Origin: Struthio camelus
Lineage: Eukaryota > Chordata > Aves > Struthioniformes > Struthionidae
Length of the DNA stretch: 64,000 nt
Assembly (NCBI RefSeq): GCF_040807025.1
Contig: NC_090942.1
Span: 66,544,911-66,608,910, forward strand
Reading direction: 5' to 3'
The notes beneath the pieces were generated by a model. That model searched no databases. It had not been told where the DNA came from and saw nothing but the letters and a program-made list of their open reading frames with translations. The translations under genes were made by a program, and so were the position numbers. The stretch's first letter is position 1; each line of letters begins with the position of its first letter. Shown here piece after piece: positions 27,265 through 38,566 of the stretch.

Positions 27265-27651
27265 TTTATTTTAAGCATCAGTACATTCTGCAGCATTACA
27301 GAACAGATGGCAAATAGCTAGCAATAGAGCAAAAAATGTAGTATAGAGTTGGCTAACTTTGTGGCAAAATTGACCAGCGTGAGCACAGAATCTGAGTCTG
27401 TTATTAAAATGGGGATTAGCATTACCCACACGTATACTACCATGGTCAGCTGGAACGCCTATGACTTGATCCAGAACCACCAAAATGCTCTCACTGACTT
27501 TGGTTAGCTCTGAAGAAAAATAATTTTGTTGAGCAGTCCAGAATTCAAATAAACACAAAGTATCAACTGCAACTAGTGAAACACAAAGAACGCAGAACCC
27601 CGTCCAACAAGTTAAAAAGGAATGTGATTGGTTTGTGGATGCTGGGCACAT
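27265..27651 (-). other. Isolated 126-codon ORF of unknown significance, with an abutting AATAAA
   Basis: The minus strand is open from ATG at 27651 to TAA at 27271-27273. The stop codon is followed directly by AATAAA (27265-27270 on the minus strand). A TTTAAATA box lies about 20 bases upstream of the ATG. The translation is rich in Cys, Phe, Leu and Ala, with a hydrophobic N-terminal stretch (about residues 12-35) and a second hydrophobic stretch near the C-terminus (about 103-118). I recognise no family. The opposite strand is also open for 59 codons (27328-27504). That reading is Ser/Thr-rich, so one of the two could be the meaningful one, or neither. The AATAAA could be chance in AT-rich DNA. 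This is listed as an ORF worth testing, not as a gene. Confidence 0.2.
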
Positions 27652-28146
27652 TTGCTACTGGACACCATATTTAAAGGCCCTTTTTCCAAGTAACTTCCAC
27701 TCTTAATGACAGAATATAATTCTCAGGTAATTGCATTGGAGCCATGTTTACTTTTGATTGTTATCTGTGTCTGATACCAGAATCTTGCCAATTCTATTTA
27801 TAGCTGGACTTCAATTAATTGTGCTGTCTGTAAGAGGTATGATATGTTCTCCACTGTTGTTCATTAACTGAGTCAGTAAAATACACTATTAAAATTTTTC
27901 CTCTCCAGGTATTTCCTGTGGTCTGAATATTTTGTCAAAGCAAGGGATGTTTTTATTTCTCAACAAAACTGCGACTGAAGAACATCACAATTCTAGCTTC
28001 CATTACATCCATGACAGCATGGATGTAACTCATGAGAAATATTCATTTTATTTGAGGGTGTAGTCTCTGGGAACTGATGTTGAAAAGGTTAAGTGACTAA
28101 AGAGAAAGGCAAGTAACAGAGATGAAAGAGATAACTGAGTAGCACC
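27652..28146. other. Intergenic DNA
   Basis: Nothing beyond AT-rich sequence is recognised here. Confidence 0.6.
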
Positions 28147-28195
28147 ATATATATATAAATATGTACATATATGTATGTATATGTGTGTGTGTATT
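28147..28195. repeat. Compound AT/TG microsatellite
   Basis: Alternating AT, GTAT and GT dinucleotides run without a long interruption, passing from (AT)n through ATGTATGT to (GT)n. The tract explains the Tyr/Val/Ile-rich ORFs that cross it on both strands. Confidence 0.85.
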
Positions 28196-31030
28196 TTAAC
28201 CAGCAGGGAAAACTGCAAATGCGGCAGCTGTGCTGTAAAATAAATATAATCTGGAGAGCAGGGAAGAAAAGGGATGGGAAGAAAAATGGACATGGATCAA
28301 AATATTATTATTTCATAAAACAGGAACTTTTGTTCTATCCTAATATCAACACTTTTACATAGAACAACTACATGTTTGATTTCCAAACTTAAGCCTTTTC
28401 TCCTTTTTTCCCCCTTTTTTTTTCCTCTAGCCCTTTTCTCTGCCTCCTATCCCCATCCCTAGGTAATATACGTTAACTGCTCCATTGCTGCCCTCTGATA
28501 CACACTTGCCTTTTCTTTAGCATAGCCGAGGAACCATCTCCACTGACTGGCTGATATAGGAGTGCTCTACTTTCCGTTCCTTGTCACAAGAGCCATCAAA
28601 GTGTAAAGATCATATCAAGATTAAATAGGGAAAGAATTATGATGCTTCTCCTAACCCACCAAGAGAATAATGCAGCTAAGTCTTTTTTTTTTTTTTTTTT
28701 AGTCATGGAAAAACAAATTATTTCAGTTCTTGATCTCAGCAAGGCCCAGGGTTCTGTAAAAAAGGAATGGTGTTGTGGGAAAATATAGCTTTAGCAAGGT
28801 ATGGGAAGCATCCATGGTCAGGACTGTAACTGAAGCACAGCTCATGTTGTATATGTGTTTAAGGACTTTTGCAGAATTTAGGACTGAGACATGGTGAATG
28901 CATTAAATAGATGCTCTGGTATAAACCCTTCCTAGTGATAAGATCCTCTTTTAATTAAGAGTAGCTAATTAAAGGTAACTTCAGATTTAAGATTACAGAG
29001 CTCATCTCATTTGCAGCACTGAGGCAAAAACAACCAAAGCTTTGTTGCCACTAGGACTGTATGCCAAGGTAAAGGTCCAAAGTTAGCTACTTCAACATTT
29101 TTTTCAGATGTATTCAAAGCTTGATTTCTTTGTGCACCTAGTAAGGGTCAAGTTTGGAGGGAATGGGAGTATGTCACGGTGGAAGACAGGAAAGAGGTTA
29201 AGTTTCTTTTTTTGTGAGGGCAGATAGTCAACATTAAACAAATGGGAAATCAATTCTGTTAGAAAATAGCTTGTGACATTTTCTTTCCCTGTGGGAAACG
29301 AAAAGGTGATAAATGCTGCAGTGCTGGTAGAGCCTGTTTCACCTACTTAAGCAAATATCATTTCCTCAAAGAATCAGACATTTCCCTTAATCTGATATTA
29401 CAGCAAGATTTTGTTTTTTGGCAGCATTTAGAAAGAGAGGATGAGAAAGGCTTTAGGAGAAAGTACACACAATGCTCCAAAACCAGGAATAAGCTATCCT
29501 CCTACTTTTTCAGCTCTTCCAAAATTTAGGGGACATTTTTAAAATGTTCATACCAGGAAATTAGGATTTGGAAACAGGAGTAAGCAGTAAGAACCCTCCT
29601 AATGATGGGTAGTCTAGCACATTTGAGAAGAGCCTTACTGGCTTTGTCACTGCTGTTGCACAGGCAGTAAGTTGAGAACTGCTCAGTAGCACCCATGACC
29701 TGTGAAAGCTATGAAAGGAAAGGAGAGTGTATTGGGCTAAAGAGATGCTGTTGCCTGCTCCCCGTTCCTTCCCCGACTCCTCACTGTGCCCTTTGCCTGC
29801 CCACGTTTGGCCCTTGCACAGTTCTTTCCTTGCCTCAGCCTTGAAATGCTTCCCTGGTGACAGCAAGGGCTGCTGCTGAACTGAGGTGGGGGCTCTAGGC
29901 AGCCTGGGAAGGTTGTGAAGAGCAGGTGAAGAAAAGCTCCAAGGACAAAAACATGCTTTATGTGCTTTAAATTCATTTCAGCCCTGCCTTGAATTAATGA
30001 CTGAGGGGTTTAATCTCTCCACCTCAGTTCCAGATGTGTAAGATAGGCATAACAAAAATAAATCAACTCGCTGAGATGTTAGAAAGCTATGTCCATGAAT
30101 GAATGTAAAGACCTGCGTTACTAGAGTGAGGTCATCATAAAAATGCCCTAAAGGCATAAATAATTCTGCTTACACTGGAGGGAGGAAGATAAGAGCTCGA
30201 AGTATTCCATTAGGCCACACACTGAAAAAAAAGTTAATTAGTGTTAAGCCCAGTCACTGAATAAGGGATTTTTTTCCTATAGGGCTTCCCATGGAAATAA
30301 ATCTTCTTGCAAGCACTAAAATTGATGAAGCCTTGGGTTTTCTTCTGCCTTTATGTCTCGTTTGACTTTTTAACTGAATTACAGCAACATTTGCTTTTCT
30401 TTCCGTATATTTAAAACTGGATTATGAAGCTGAAGTAACCTTTTCCCCCTTTCCTTCCTCTTCCAGCTGTCCTCTAGCAAAATATTTGGATGGCAACAGA
30501 GGAGACAAAAATGATAGTCTAGTCAAATATCTAAAGTATTAGGCTAAAGTAATCTATTTACCCTGCATTACCTACCACTTCCTGAATGTATCTGAGCAAT
30601 GACAGCCAAGAAAATGAAAACTTATCCAGGACAAAGTTATGAGTGTTGATAATCCAGTCTTTCCTATCCACTACCACCCATTCTTTAGGAAATCTAGCAG
30701 ACCAGAACTGCCTTTGAAACTTCTATTCCTGAAAATTGGTTGAAACTGCCAACTAGATTTGGAAGGTTTTAGGAGGGTATACCATACCCTGGTACCCTGG
30801 TATGATTTCATAATCTTTGTTTCCATACGAGCATGTGACTACATAAGAAAGCATGGCGTAATAATGTACCACACAAGGAAAATAACCTAAATCAGGTTTT
30901 TCCTGGCTTTTGGGTCTTTGAGGTCTCTGCAACTTTAATATTTAATTAATATACATTTGGATACTTTCTATCTCTTTTTCTCTAAATGTATTTAGAATAT
31001 ACATAATCATACTTATACTTTCATAGTATT
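28196..31030. other. Intergenic DNA with a T18 tract and a small hairpin
   Basis: A run of 18 T lies at 28683-28700. At 30774-30790 a 7-bp inverted repeat (AGGGTAT, loop ACC, ATACCCT) overlaps a tandem pair of TACCCTGG. No gene is seen. The minus-strand ORFs around 29561-29976 overlap each other and are not supported. Confidence 0.6.
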
Positions 31031-31056
31031 TACATAAAGTATGTATACTTTATGTA
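31031..31056. repeat. 26-bp palindrome (12-bp perfect arms)
   Basis: TACATAAAGTAT (31031-31042) and ATACTTTATGTA (31045-31056) are exact reverse complements with a 2-base centre. The palindrome sits in a tract of TATATA and TACACATA strings (31020-31130), so some of the symmetry follows from composition. The AAAG/CTTT core is not explained that way. Confidence 0.9.
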
Positions 31057-32999
31057 TGCACACTATATATATACAAGGCAATGCAGTCAGGTATATATAT
31101 ATTTACACATATACAATTATACATCACTAGATTATAATATTCAATTTTATTATTATTTATGCAGCTAGACTAATTGCTCTTCAGAAATTATTATTGTCAT
31201 CTAAGATCTCATTTCTCCTCCAGGAAAAATTATAGTGCAAAAAAAAAAGATTTAAGCCTTACTACTGTTGTCTGCTCTAACGGAAAGCTTGGTAATTCGA
31301 AACTGGGGATTCCAACATTAAGATTTCAATAACTGTCATATCACTTGGGAAGCAAGTAATAAATCTTTGTAAAAGCAGCTTACAGTGACAATTGTTCATC
31401 TTTACATATAGGAAAGATATACTGCGTGACATGAAGTAGGGGTTTTTTTTGCAGTTAAAAAGCTTTCTTCACAAAACTTTTTTTTTTAGCCTGTGAAGAA
31501 AATAAAAGTAGGTGACTATAATGATCAACATTCATTATTTATAAGCGGTTTAAGTGCAAGCTGCATTGCACAGACATTTACAAAGACAAAATTGTCCTTG
31601 TCTCAGAGAATAACAATTATCAATCTTGATTGAAATTGATGAAAAAACCTGATGCCTGATAGATATCGGACCAGGATGCATGAGGGTTTGAAATTTTGTG
31701 CAAGTATCACAAAATAGCAGCAGTTTAAAATTGTAAAAGTAAGACTGGACAAAAACTTGGTTTTTCACTTTTTACTGACCTGTCTTTTCCCCTTGGTTGG
31801 CAGGTGATTTTTTTCCCCATTGAAATGGTCAAACAAGATACTATTTTCAAGTATTTGAAATAAAAGACAAAGAAGCAAAGCTAGAATCACAAAACCGCGA
31901 AAGGAGAAGCTGCCATTTCTGCTAACCAGTAATCTGATGCATCAAGCACTGATTTTAAAATAGTGGCATTCCAATAGGCATTCAAAATTCCCCTGAGCCC
32001 ACATAGAGTTAAACCTAAATCCAGGGCACTGCCTTAAACACGGGCAAGATGTAGGATATTCTGATTTAGGGACCTTTTCATTGTATGTTGAGACTACTGC
32101 ACACTGTATCAGTCCCTGTTCCAAATGATACTTAAGCATTTTCTGCATGGGAGAAGAATACTAAGAAGAAATTGAGAGAAATAGATTCCAAGTATATCTA
32201 AGTCTGCTGGTTATTAGCATTGTCATGGGATATATGGATCCATATCCACTAAGGCAGCAACAAGAACTCTTACGCATCCTCACAGAGTTTTACTATCATC
32301 AATCTACTATCACCACAACTTTGTGAACTTAGCCATTTCCAGCTACCAGGTTGTTTAACAGTTCCAGTCCAAATTTATGATAATTCTGAAATAGCCAAAG
32401 ATGCACTTTTAAGACTAGATCCTACTTGTTAGGGGATGGGTAGGTGGAACTGAATCCAGTGCTAATTAAAATAAAATCTTAAGTACGAAAAGAAATGAAA
32501 CAGTGTAATGAAAGGAAGAATAAAAGTCTCTGATTTATTTGTTCATGGAATGCTACATATTCTGATAGATGTTCATTTGCTACTGAGCACTATCATGCTG
32601 CTTAGGAAAATAGAGTCAGTCTATCAGCACATGGCCTTCCTGGTTCTCCATATTCATGCCAATGAATGAGCAGAAAACCTGGTTATCAGCTTTTCTAATC
32701 CTTTAGAAATCTCCCTAAATTTGGTACCTACCTCAATTGTCTAAATGCATGATGCCATCTGAGACACTGAAGGCCCTGTACTGCAGCTACACAAGGACAT
32801 GGGACTCCACAGGAGACATGCCCCGTTCCGGTTAAGAAGTTGCAGTTCAGGTGATATACTCTATGTTACCTGAAACGGCACTAGGCACCAACATTTTGGC
32901 AACTAGATCATTCTCTAGATTTTTCTTAGCTATAATGGAAGCATAAACACCTAGCTTACATGTAGATGCTTAAATTTAGGTGCCTTGATCCTGAACTGA
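31057..32999. other. Intergenic DNA
   Basis: AT-rich, with TATA-type low complexity to about 31130. No gene or named repeat is recognised. ORFs of up to 72 codons are unsupported. Confidence 0.6.
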
Positions 33000-33330
33000 A
33001 TCTCATCCAAAAGGCCTTGAAGAAGAAAAAAGTGACATCTAACTCCTCCGCTCCAAGCACATCTTCTTCAGGAAGCTTGTTGTTACCCCTATAGTAGTAA
33101 GAGTAGGTAGAGCCCTATGTACCACTATGTACCACTGAAGCCCTACTCGAGCTCTTTTTGGAGGGCTTCAGTGAGTTTAACGTGCACGTGCATTTTGCTT
33201 GCCTTTTCCTCATAATAAATTTCCTCCATGGTGATATAAGGCTACACCTGTTCATTAAGTGCTTAGTAATCCTTTTCTGTCTCCAAGAAATGTTCATACT
33301 CCTTTTGGGAGTCAGGGATAAGAAAGGGAG
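33000..33330 (-). pseudogene. Decayed coding-like segment, Glu/Lys-rich (pseudogene or dead exon)
   Basis: On the minus strand, the frame running from about 33330 down to 33143 gives protein-like sequence broken by stops. It includes the pieces KEYEHFLETEKDY, MEEIYYEEKASKMHVHV and KLTEALQKELE. In-frame stops interrupt it after KDY and after ALNEQV, and a third ends it at 33143-33145. The composition (Glu, Lys, Leu, Tyr) resembles a coiled coil. A 73-codon open frame that overlaps it is Arg/Ser/Lys-rich, as expected of an off-frame reading of such a sequence. Immediately downstream a perfect 10-bp tandem duplication (33117-33136) shifts the frame. Discounting one copy, the same frame continues with acidic pieces such as LPEEDVLGAEELDVT to about 33010. 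A pyrimidine-rich run ending in AAAG precedes the segment on the minus strand, so it might be a former exon. I do not recognise the parent gene. Confidence 0.4.
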
Positions 33331-34280
33331 AAACACTAATAAATAAACATAATGGGCTAAATTTCTACATGCAACCTACTGAATGAAGTGCAGAATTTGT
33401 CCTGATGACTTGCAATGATTTCCAATATTTTCAATGAAAAGGTTAATTCCAAATTTTAGATTTTATTTTAATCTTAGTACTTTATGGGAAAATATCATGT
33501 AAGTTAGAATAGTGCTTACAATTGTAAATGACAGCTTTTAAAATCTTATAGTGGATTGGTGAGTATTAAAGTATTAATTTTCTTTACTAATTTGTGGTGG
33601 ATGTATTCTATTTTTCATGAGGCACATCCAAATGAATACTAAAATAAGGTTGTGCAGCTGAAATAACAAAACATAGTGAATTCAGGAGCCATTTCCTCCA
33701 GCACAATGTAGTTCTGGCTGCATTGAGTTTCTGGGGACAAATGCAACCCTGTAAACCAGACCTCAGCCAAAGCCTGCTCTGGTTAATAAAAAGACTCATG
33801 CGGGGCTTTGACAGAGGCTCATTGCACCTCCTTTTACTTGCCTTGCGAGTGGCATCAAAGAATCAAAAGAATTCACCTACTGTCCAGTGCTTCTGCTTTT
33901 GCTCATCTTTAATCTCTGGGAGCTTTCTGAGAGACTGGTGAAGTAAGGCTGCCTATACTGAATATCCCAACCACCCTGGCTATTTTTCCTTTCTCATCAA
34001 CTATAACTCCACTTGGAACTCCTTTGGAGCCTTTCCCGAATACTTCGTAGTGAAGTCAGTAGGAAGCTTTTTATTACCTTCAGTAGAACTAAGATGGTAT
34101 CCTTGCCAGCTTAAGGCACTTCAGTAGACACAAAGGTTAGGTAGTTTATGCCAGTATAAACCTGCAGATGTCCTTGCCACTGGGCCCAGTTTTGGTCAGG
34201 GGCTGGAGCTCACCAAATGTCATTTTAGTTCCCCCAGTGATTTGCAGTATGTGTCTTACGGCTTAAAGGAGAAATATATA
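33331..34280. other. Intergenic DNA
   Basis: No supported feature. Short ORFs on both strands near 33608-33941 overlap in antisense. Confidence 0.6.
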
Positions 34281-34308
34281 TCTGCTTAATATCTATATAT
34301 TAAGCAGA
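34281..34308. repeat. 28-bp inverted repeat (12-bp perfect arms, 4-base loop)
   Basis: TCTGCTTAATAT (34281-34292) and ATATTAAGCAGA (34297-34308) are exact reverse complements around the loop CTAT. Transcribed, it would form a stable short hairpin. It is too short for a microRNA precursor, and the flanks do not extend the stem. Confidence 0.9.
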
Positions 34309-37300
34309 AGGAATAAAAGGAATACAAGATACTATTTGTAGGCAACATGGCACAGTAAATCACACTGTCTTCTGCACTTCCCAGTACACTGTGTTTTGCA
34401 GTTATTCAACCATAGTTCTGTAATGAGATGGGAATGCAAGGCAGACGTTTCCCAACCAATTTTTTTACAAAAGGTTTCATGCTGTTGGGACCAGCTAAAG
34501 ACTGAGAAGGTGCGTGGAGCTGAGCAGACAGATGGTACTGCAGGGAGCCAGATAGGCAGTAACAAATTGCTGGGAATCCTTATTGGAAGCTGGATGAATT
34601 ACAGGGGGTTGTTAGACTGGACAGGTTCAGGGTCAGTTTTGTCAGAGTTTAAGATTGAAAGAAATAAACAGCAATCACCATTGCACTTAGCAGGTGAGGG
34701 CTGGGAGTGGGGGCACAAGCTGGACCGCATAGGTTTAAAGAACACCTGAGAATGGAGACATCCGTACATGTGTGAATGGGGAGAGGCAGGGACAGAAAAT
34801 ACTATAAAGGAAAATAGCTGCTGTCACAGGGTGACTTGGGATTGCTGCAATAATTTAAAGAGGCTGACAGCTGCTTGTTATAGACATGTGGATCAGCTCA
34901 AACTTAGGATAGGCAGGTGGCTCAAGGGCTCTACATCCCTCTTCGTGGGACCTGCAAGCCCTGTACTGTGCTTTCAAACGAGAAATGTCTAGAGACTTCC
35001 TCAGTGTAATTTCTTACAGCCTTACTCCAGTATAGACATTAGTTATCCTAATCATACTCATTTTTAGGCTTCAGTTAAACTCACCATTTCTACTTAGCTA
35101 AACGTTTAATGGGATTTAGGCTTGCATTTAAAGTTAAGCATGTATTTGTTTTTTCCCAAATATTTTTTTTTAAGAAAGAATATTAATTCCTAGGAATCTG
35201 GAAGGACTTTTATACATCCAACAGGAATTAGATTAAGGAGGGTCTCTGAAGACCCTACCCACAGAGGTTTTCAGGCTCCAAAATACCAGTTGGGCACCTA
35301 AAACTTTTCAGGGATCTAGACCTTCTGAGTCGGAGTGCAAATGAAATTCACAAAACTGAATTTCGTAAGTCATTGCTAATTCAAAATTGTGGGGATATTT
35401 TTCATGCATCCTACGATTATATGCAAGTAAACCAAAGCTGAAAGGCTGAATGTTAAACTCATTCTTTACTTTGCCTCATCTTTACATTTTTCTTATTGTT
35501 GGCTTCCAAGTATAATAGAAAAGTGTATTTAACAATGCAGACACATCCATCTTCTCTTATTATATTTAAAGCTTTATTCTTTCAGTTACTAGAATAAAGA
35601 ATCAAAAAGAGTTTCTGGCTGTCCTTTTTCATTATATTTTTATTAGAAATTACCACTATGTGCACAGTAATTTATAAGTGTCTGTCTTTCCTGCCCTAGA
35701 AATAGCAGTCAAGAACATATTGTCTCCGAAAGAAGAAGAAAGAAAGAAAAAAATGTGCAGATGAATACATGGCTGCATTTCTGATGCTGAACCTAAAGGG
35801 ATGCTGTTCAGTTGATTAGGCCACAAAATTGATTTACCTTTAAAGATGTTTCACATTATAGCTCTTTACTTCCAGACTCCCAAACGTGATCCTTTTGTAA
35901 ATCAATCTTCACTGACAAATGTTTATGACAAAGCAATAACAAATGGGGCAGGGATCAGGTCCAAGAGGTATGCTTATTACTGTCTTTTCAGGACACCCAA
36001 AGGCACTGTTAAGACTTGCTTCATTGTCTTTGCAGACTGTAAACTTGCAACCCCAAATCACTACGGCAGTTGAAAAGTACCTTCCAGAGCACTCAGCTCC
36101 CATATTTTTAGCCATGACTGTTGGTTTAGTACAGCTTGCGGGAGCATAAGACCCTGCCAAGCATTCCTGGACAGGCTGCCCATGACGTAACGATTTACAG
36201 GGGAAGTTATTGGATGCAATGTAGTTCCTGAGACGTCTCTTTAAAAGTGGGGTAGATTTAGCTAAACAATTTACGAGGGCCAGCAAGGGCAGAAAAGATC
36301 TTTAAAGGCATGAATGACAACTACATATCTCAGTGCCATTGACTTTCTGTAGAAATTAGGCATGTAAATGACATCTCAAGCTTTGAAAAACTCCACCTGC
36401 TAATTTTAAAGCACAATATGGTAGCATGTTGTAATAAATTAGCATCACGTCATTCCGAACAAAAGACATCTTGGACTACTAATCTGCTTCAGGCTAATCA
36501 AAGAAAAATGTCACTGGAAATGCATTCATTAAGTTGGTGCATACATTTAATTCCATTGTAGTTTAAAAGCTGCAATTTCTGCTGATGATGAAAAAAAAAG
36601 AAAAAAAAACAAAGAAAAAGAAACATATTCCCCAAAACCATAGGAAAATTTATCAGGCAGTACTTGTGCTTAAGGGCATAAAGGAGCATGATTTACAGAT
36701 GTTATGGGAGACCTCTGGGCACTTTAAGCAGTTACCACAAGAGGCTGTTGCTTTTTAAGGCATAGCAAAGATTTTCCCCATGATCACCAGCATGCTTGCT
36801 TTAGACCTATAAAGCAGGGATGACTTACGTTAACCATAATAAAGCCATCTGTGAGGGTTAATGGATTACATCAAAATGTGTTCCTTTGCATAATCTGGTG
36901 CATGCTGGGCGAATTACAAAACAGCATGATGAATTAGGCCCATCTATTGTAAGAACTGTCATACACGTATTCATGGAAACCCTCAAATGGAACTAAAATG
37001 GCAATCAGGACCACACTTACCCAACTGTACTTCACTCATATTAAAAAGGAACACAGCTGTAAAACCTGGAGTTCTATATATTGTAAAACTAAAGGTAAAA
37101 ATTAAACTGCAGAGAATAACAGAGCTGACAGTACAGCCTGGAACATTGTGCTGAACTAAAAGGTGTAACGCCTCGTTTTTAGGGTATTATTTGTCAGGAG
37201 AATTAGTGAGACATTACATAGACATGGCTTGATCTTTTTTGGCTCCACGGAAAGAAGTAACGATAAGATTGTAGTGGCTTTTGTGCTGAATTTCCTAGTA

Positions 37301-37575
37301 TCTGTGTTAAATTAAACTGCTGAGGTCATGTTTTTGAAGCCCTGCAGAAAAGTATAATCTTGAATAGACATGGCATACTCACGTGCCCATCTGCTCATGC
37401 GTTTCCACGGCCAGTAAGATAATACAGGTCTTGTGTGCACCCTAGGAACATAGGTTTTTCTAATGGAGTGCTGCACGTTGGTATGACAGATTTTCAGGTG
37501 GCCAAATGACATGCTGACAGTGCAGAACTCCATAAGAACTTCACATAACAAAATGACTGGGCAGATGGGCTTCAG
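34309..37575. other. Intergenic DNA, unexplained ORFs
   Basis: A 117-codon + strand ORF (34396-34749) and a 125-codon minus-strand ORF (35909-36286) lie here. Neither shows a known family, and both are shadowed by ORFs in other frames, so I do not call genes. The segment 36700-36960 is less repetitive, with a TTTGCATAAT octamer-like string near 36886. It is a possible conserved non-coding element, but conservation cannot be judged from one sequence. Confidence 0.5.
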
Positions 37576-38425
37576 TATAGATAAATATGCTGTGAAAAAT
37601 GTAAGGCAATGAACATAGGGAAAATATAATCTAAACTATGCTTATGGGATACTGAACTCAGAACGGGCAGTTAGAGTTCACTAAAAAGATCCCAGAAAGT
37701 TTCTGGAGATCGCCAGTTCAATATGCAGCAGCTAGCAACAAATGAAAAAAAATGGCATCATTTGGAAAGGTATTGAAAACAAGAAAAAAGGCATTATTTT
37801 GTCACCGTGTAAAACTTTGGTTTGCCCACGTCTTGTGTGAAGTTCTGGTCTCTGCACCAGATGTAGTAGAGTCAGAGAAGGTACAGAGGAAGGAAGTGAA
37901 GATGATTAAGGTGAGGAAGCACCTACTGTATAAGAAGGCTTTAACAAGGCTGAAACTCCTAAAATTGGACAAGAAAAGGATGATAGAGGGTAAGGTAAAG
38001 TTTTACAAAATAATCAAAGCAGTGGATAAAATGAATGATAAACTGATTCACCATACCACAATACAAGAAATAGAGGACACCTGCTGAAACTATTAGGACA
38101 TCAGTTTAAAATAGATAAAAGAAAGTAGTTCTTTACATGGAGATAAACCACTGGGATTCGTCACCAATGAAAGTTGTGGACATAGATAATAATAATAAGT
38201 TCAAAAGGGATTAGACAAATTCAGGGACAGCAGGTCCCTGAACAGATACCTCTAATAACTATGATCCTGGATGTGTGGAGTATAAGAGGAATGTACTGGA
38301 AAAGGGGGCAAAGCTGACATACGCTTTCTAAACATTTGCTAGTGCTACTGTCTGAGACAGAACACTGGGCTTGATGGATCATCAGTTTGACTCAATAGGA
38401 CATTTCTTATGGCATTATGTTCTCA
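37576..38425 (+). mobile_element. CR1-family LINE, 3' fragment (old, degenerate)
   Basis: The order of recognisable pieces matches the 3' part of a CR1 LINE. First comes the C-terminal part of ORF2 (the reverse-transcriptase polyprotein). It includes the region around 37810-37855 equivalent to 'pictures of a gene reaching VRPHLEYCVQFW', then the VQRR.TKMI-like and LEKRRL-like blocks; a degenerate 111-codon frame remains open at 37752-38087. It is followed by the 3' untranslated region. The end has the CR1 signature GGGCTTGATGGA...CAGTTTGACTCAATAGGACATTTCTTATG (about 38368-38410), then a TTATGTTCT tail. The 5' end is truncated, as is usual for CR1, and there are internal deletions and stops, so it is inactive. 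The tail type is that of CR1 lineages shared by birds, crocodilians and turtles, suggesting an old insertion. The left edge is approximate. Confidence 0.85.
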
Positions 38426-38537
38426 TATGTGGAACTTTTAGGTAACGATATAGGAGTACTTCTATGCAGTGATAGCCTAAATATTGCAGGTGATCTGATT
38501 ACAGCGTGAATATTCCAAATGCCCAGGTTAGTCACTG
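38426..38537. other. Short unique spacer
   Basis: Unique sequence between the CR1 tail and a TG microsatellite. Confidence 0.5.
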
Positions 38538-38566
38538 CGTGTATATGTGAGTGTGTGTGTGTATGT
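38538..38566. repeat. TG-type microsatellite
   Basis: An imperfect run of TG dinucleotides with TATA and GAG interruptions, lying about 110 bases beyond the CR1 tail. Confidence 0.8.

Noticed and set aside
34396..34992. Two consecutive + strand ORFs (117 and 74 codons), considered as an LTR or retroviral remnant
   Set aside because: No LTR ends, primer site or known protein motif could be found; the AATAAA within is not enough.
35909..36286. 125-codon minus-strand ORF
   Set aside because: No family recognised, no splice or poly(A) context, and it overlaps + strand ORFs over much of its length.
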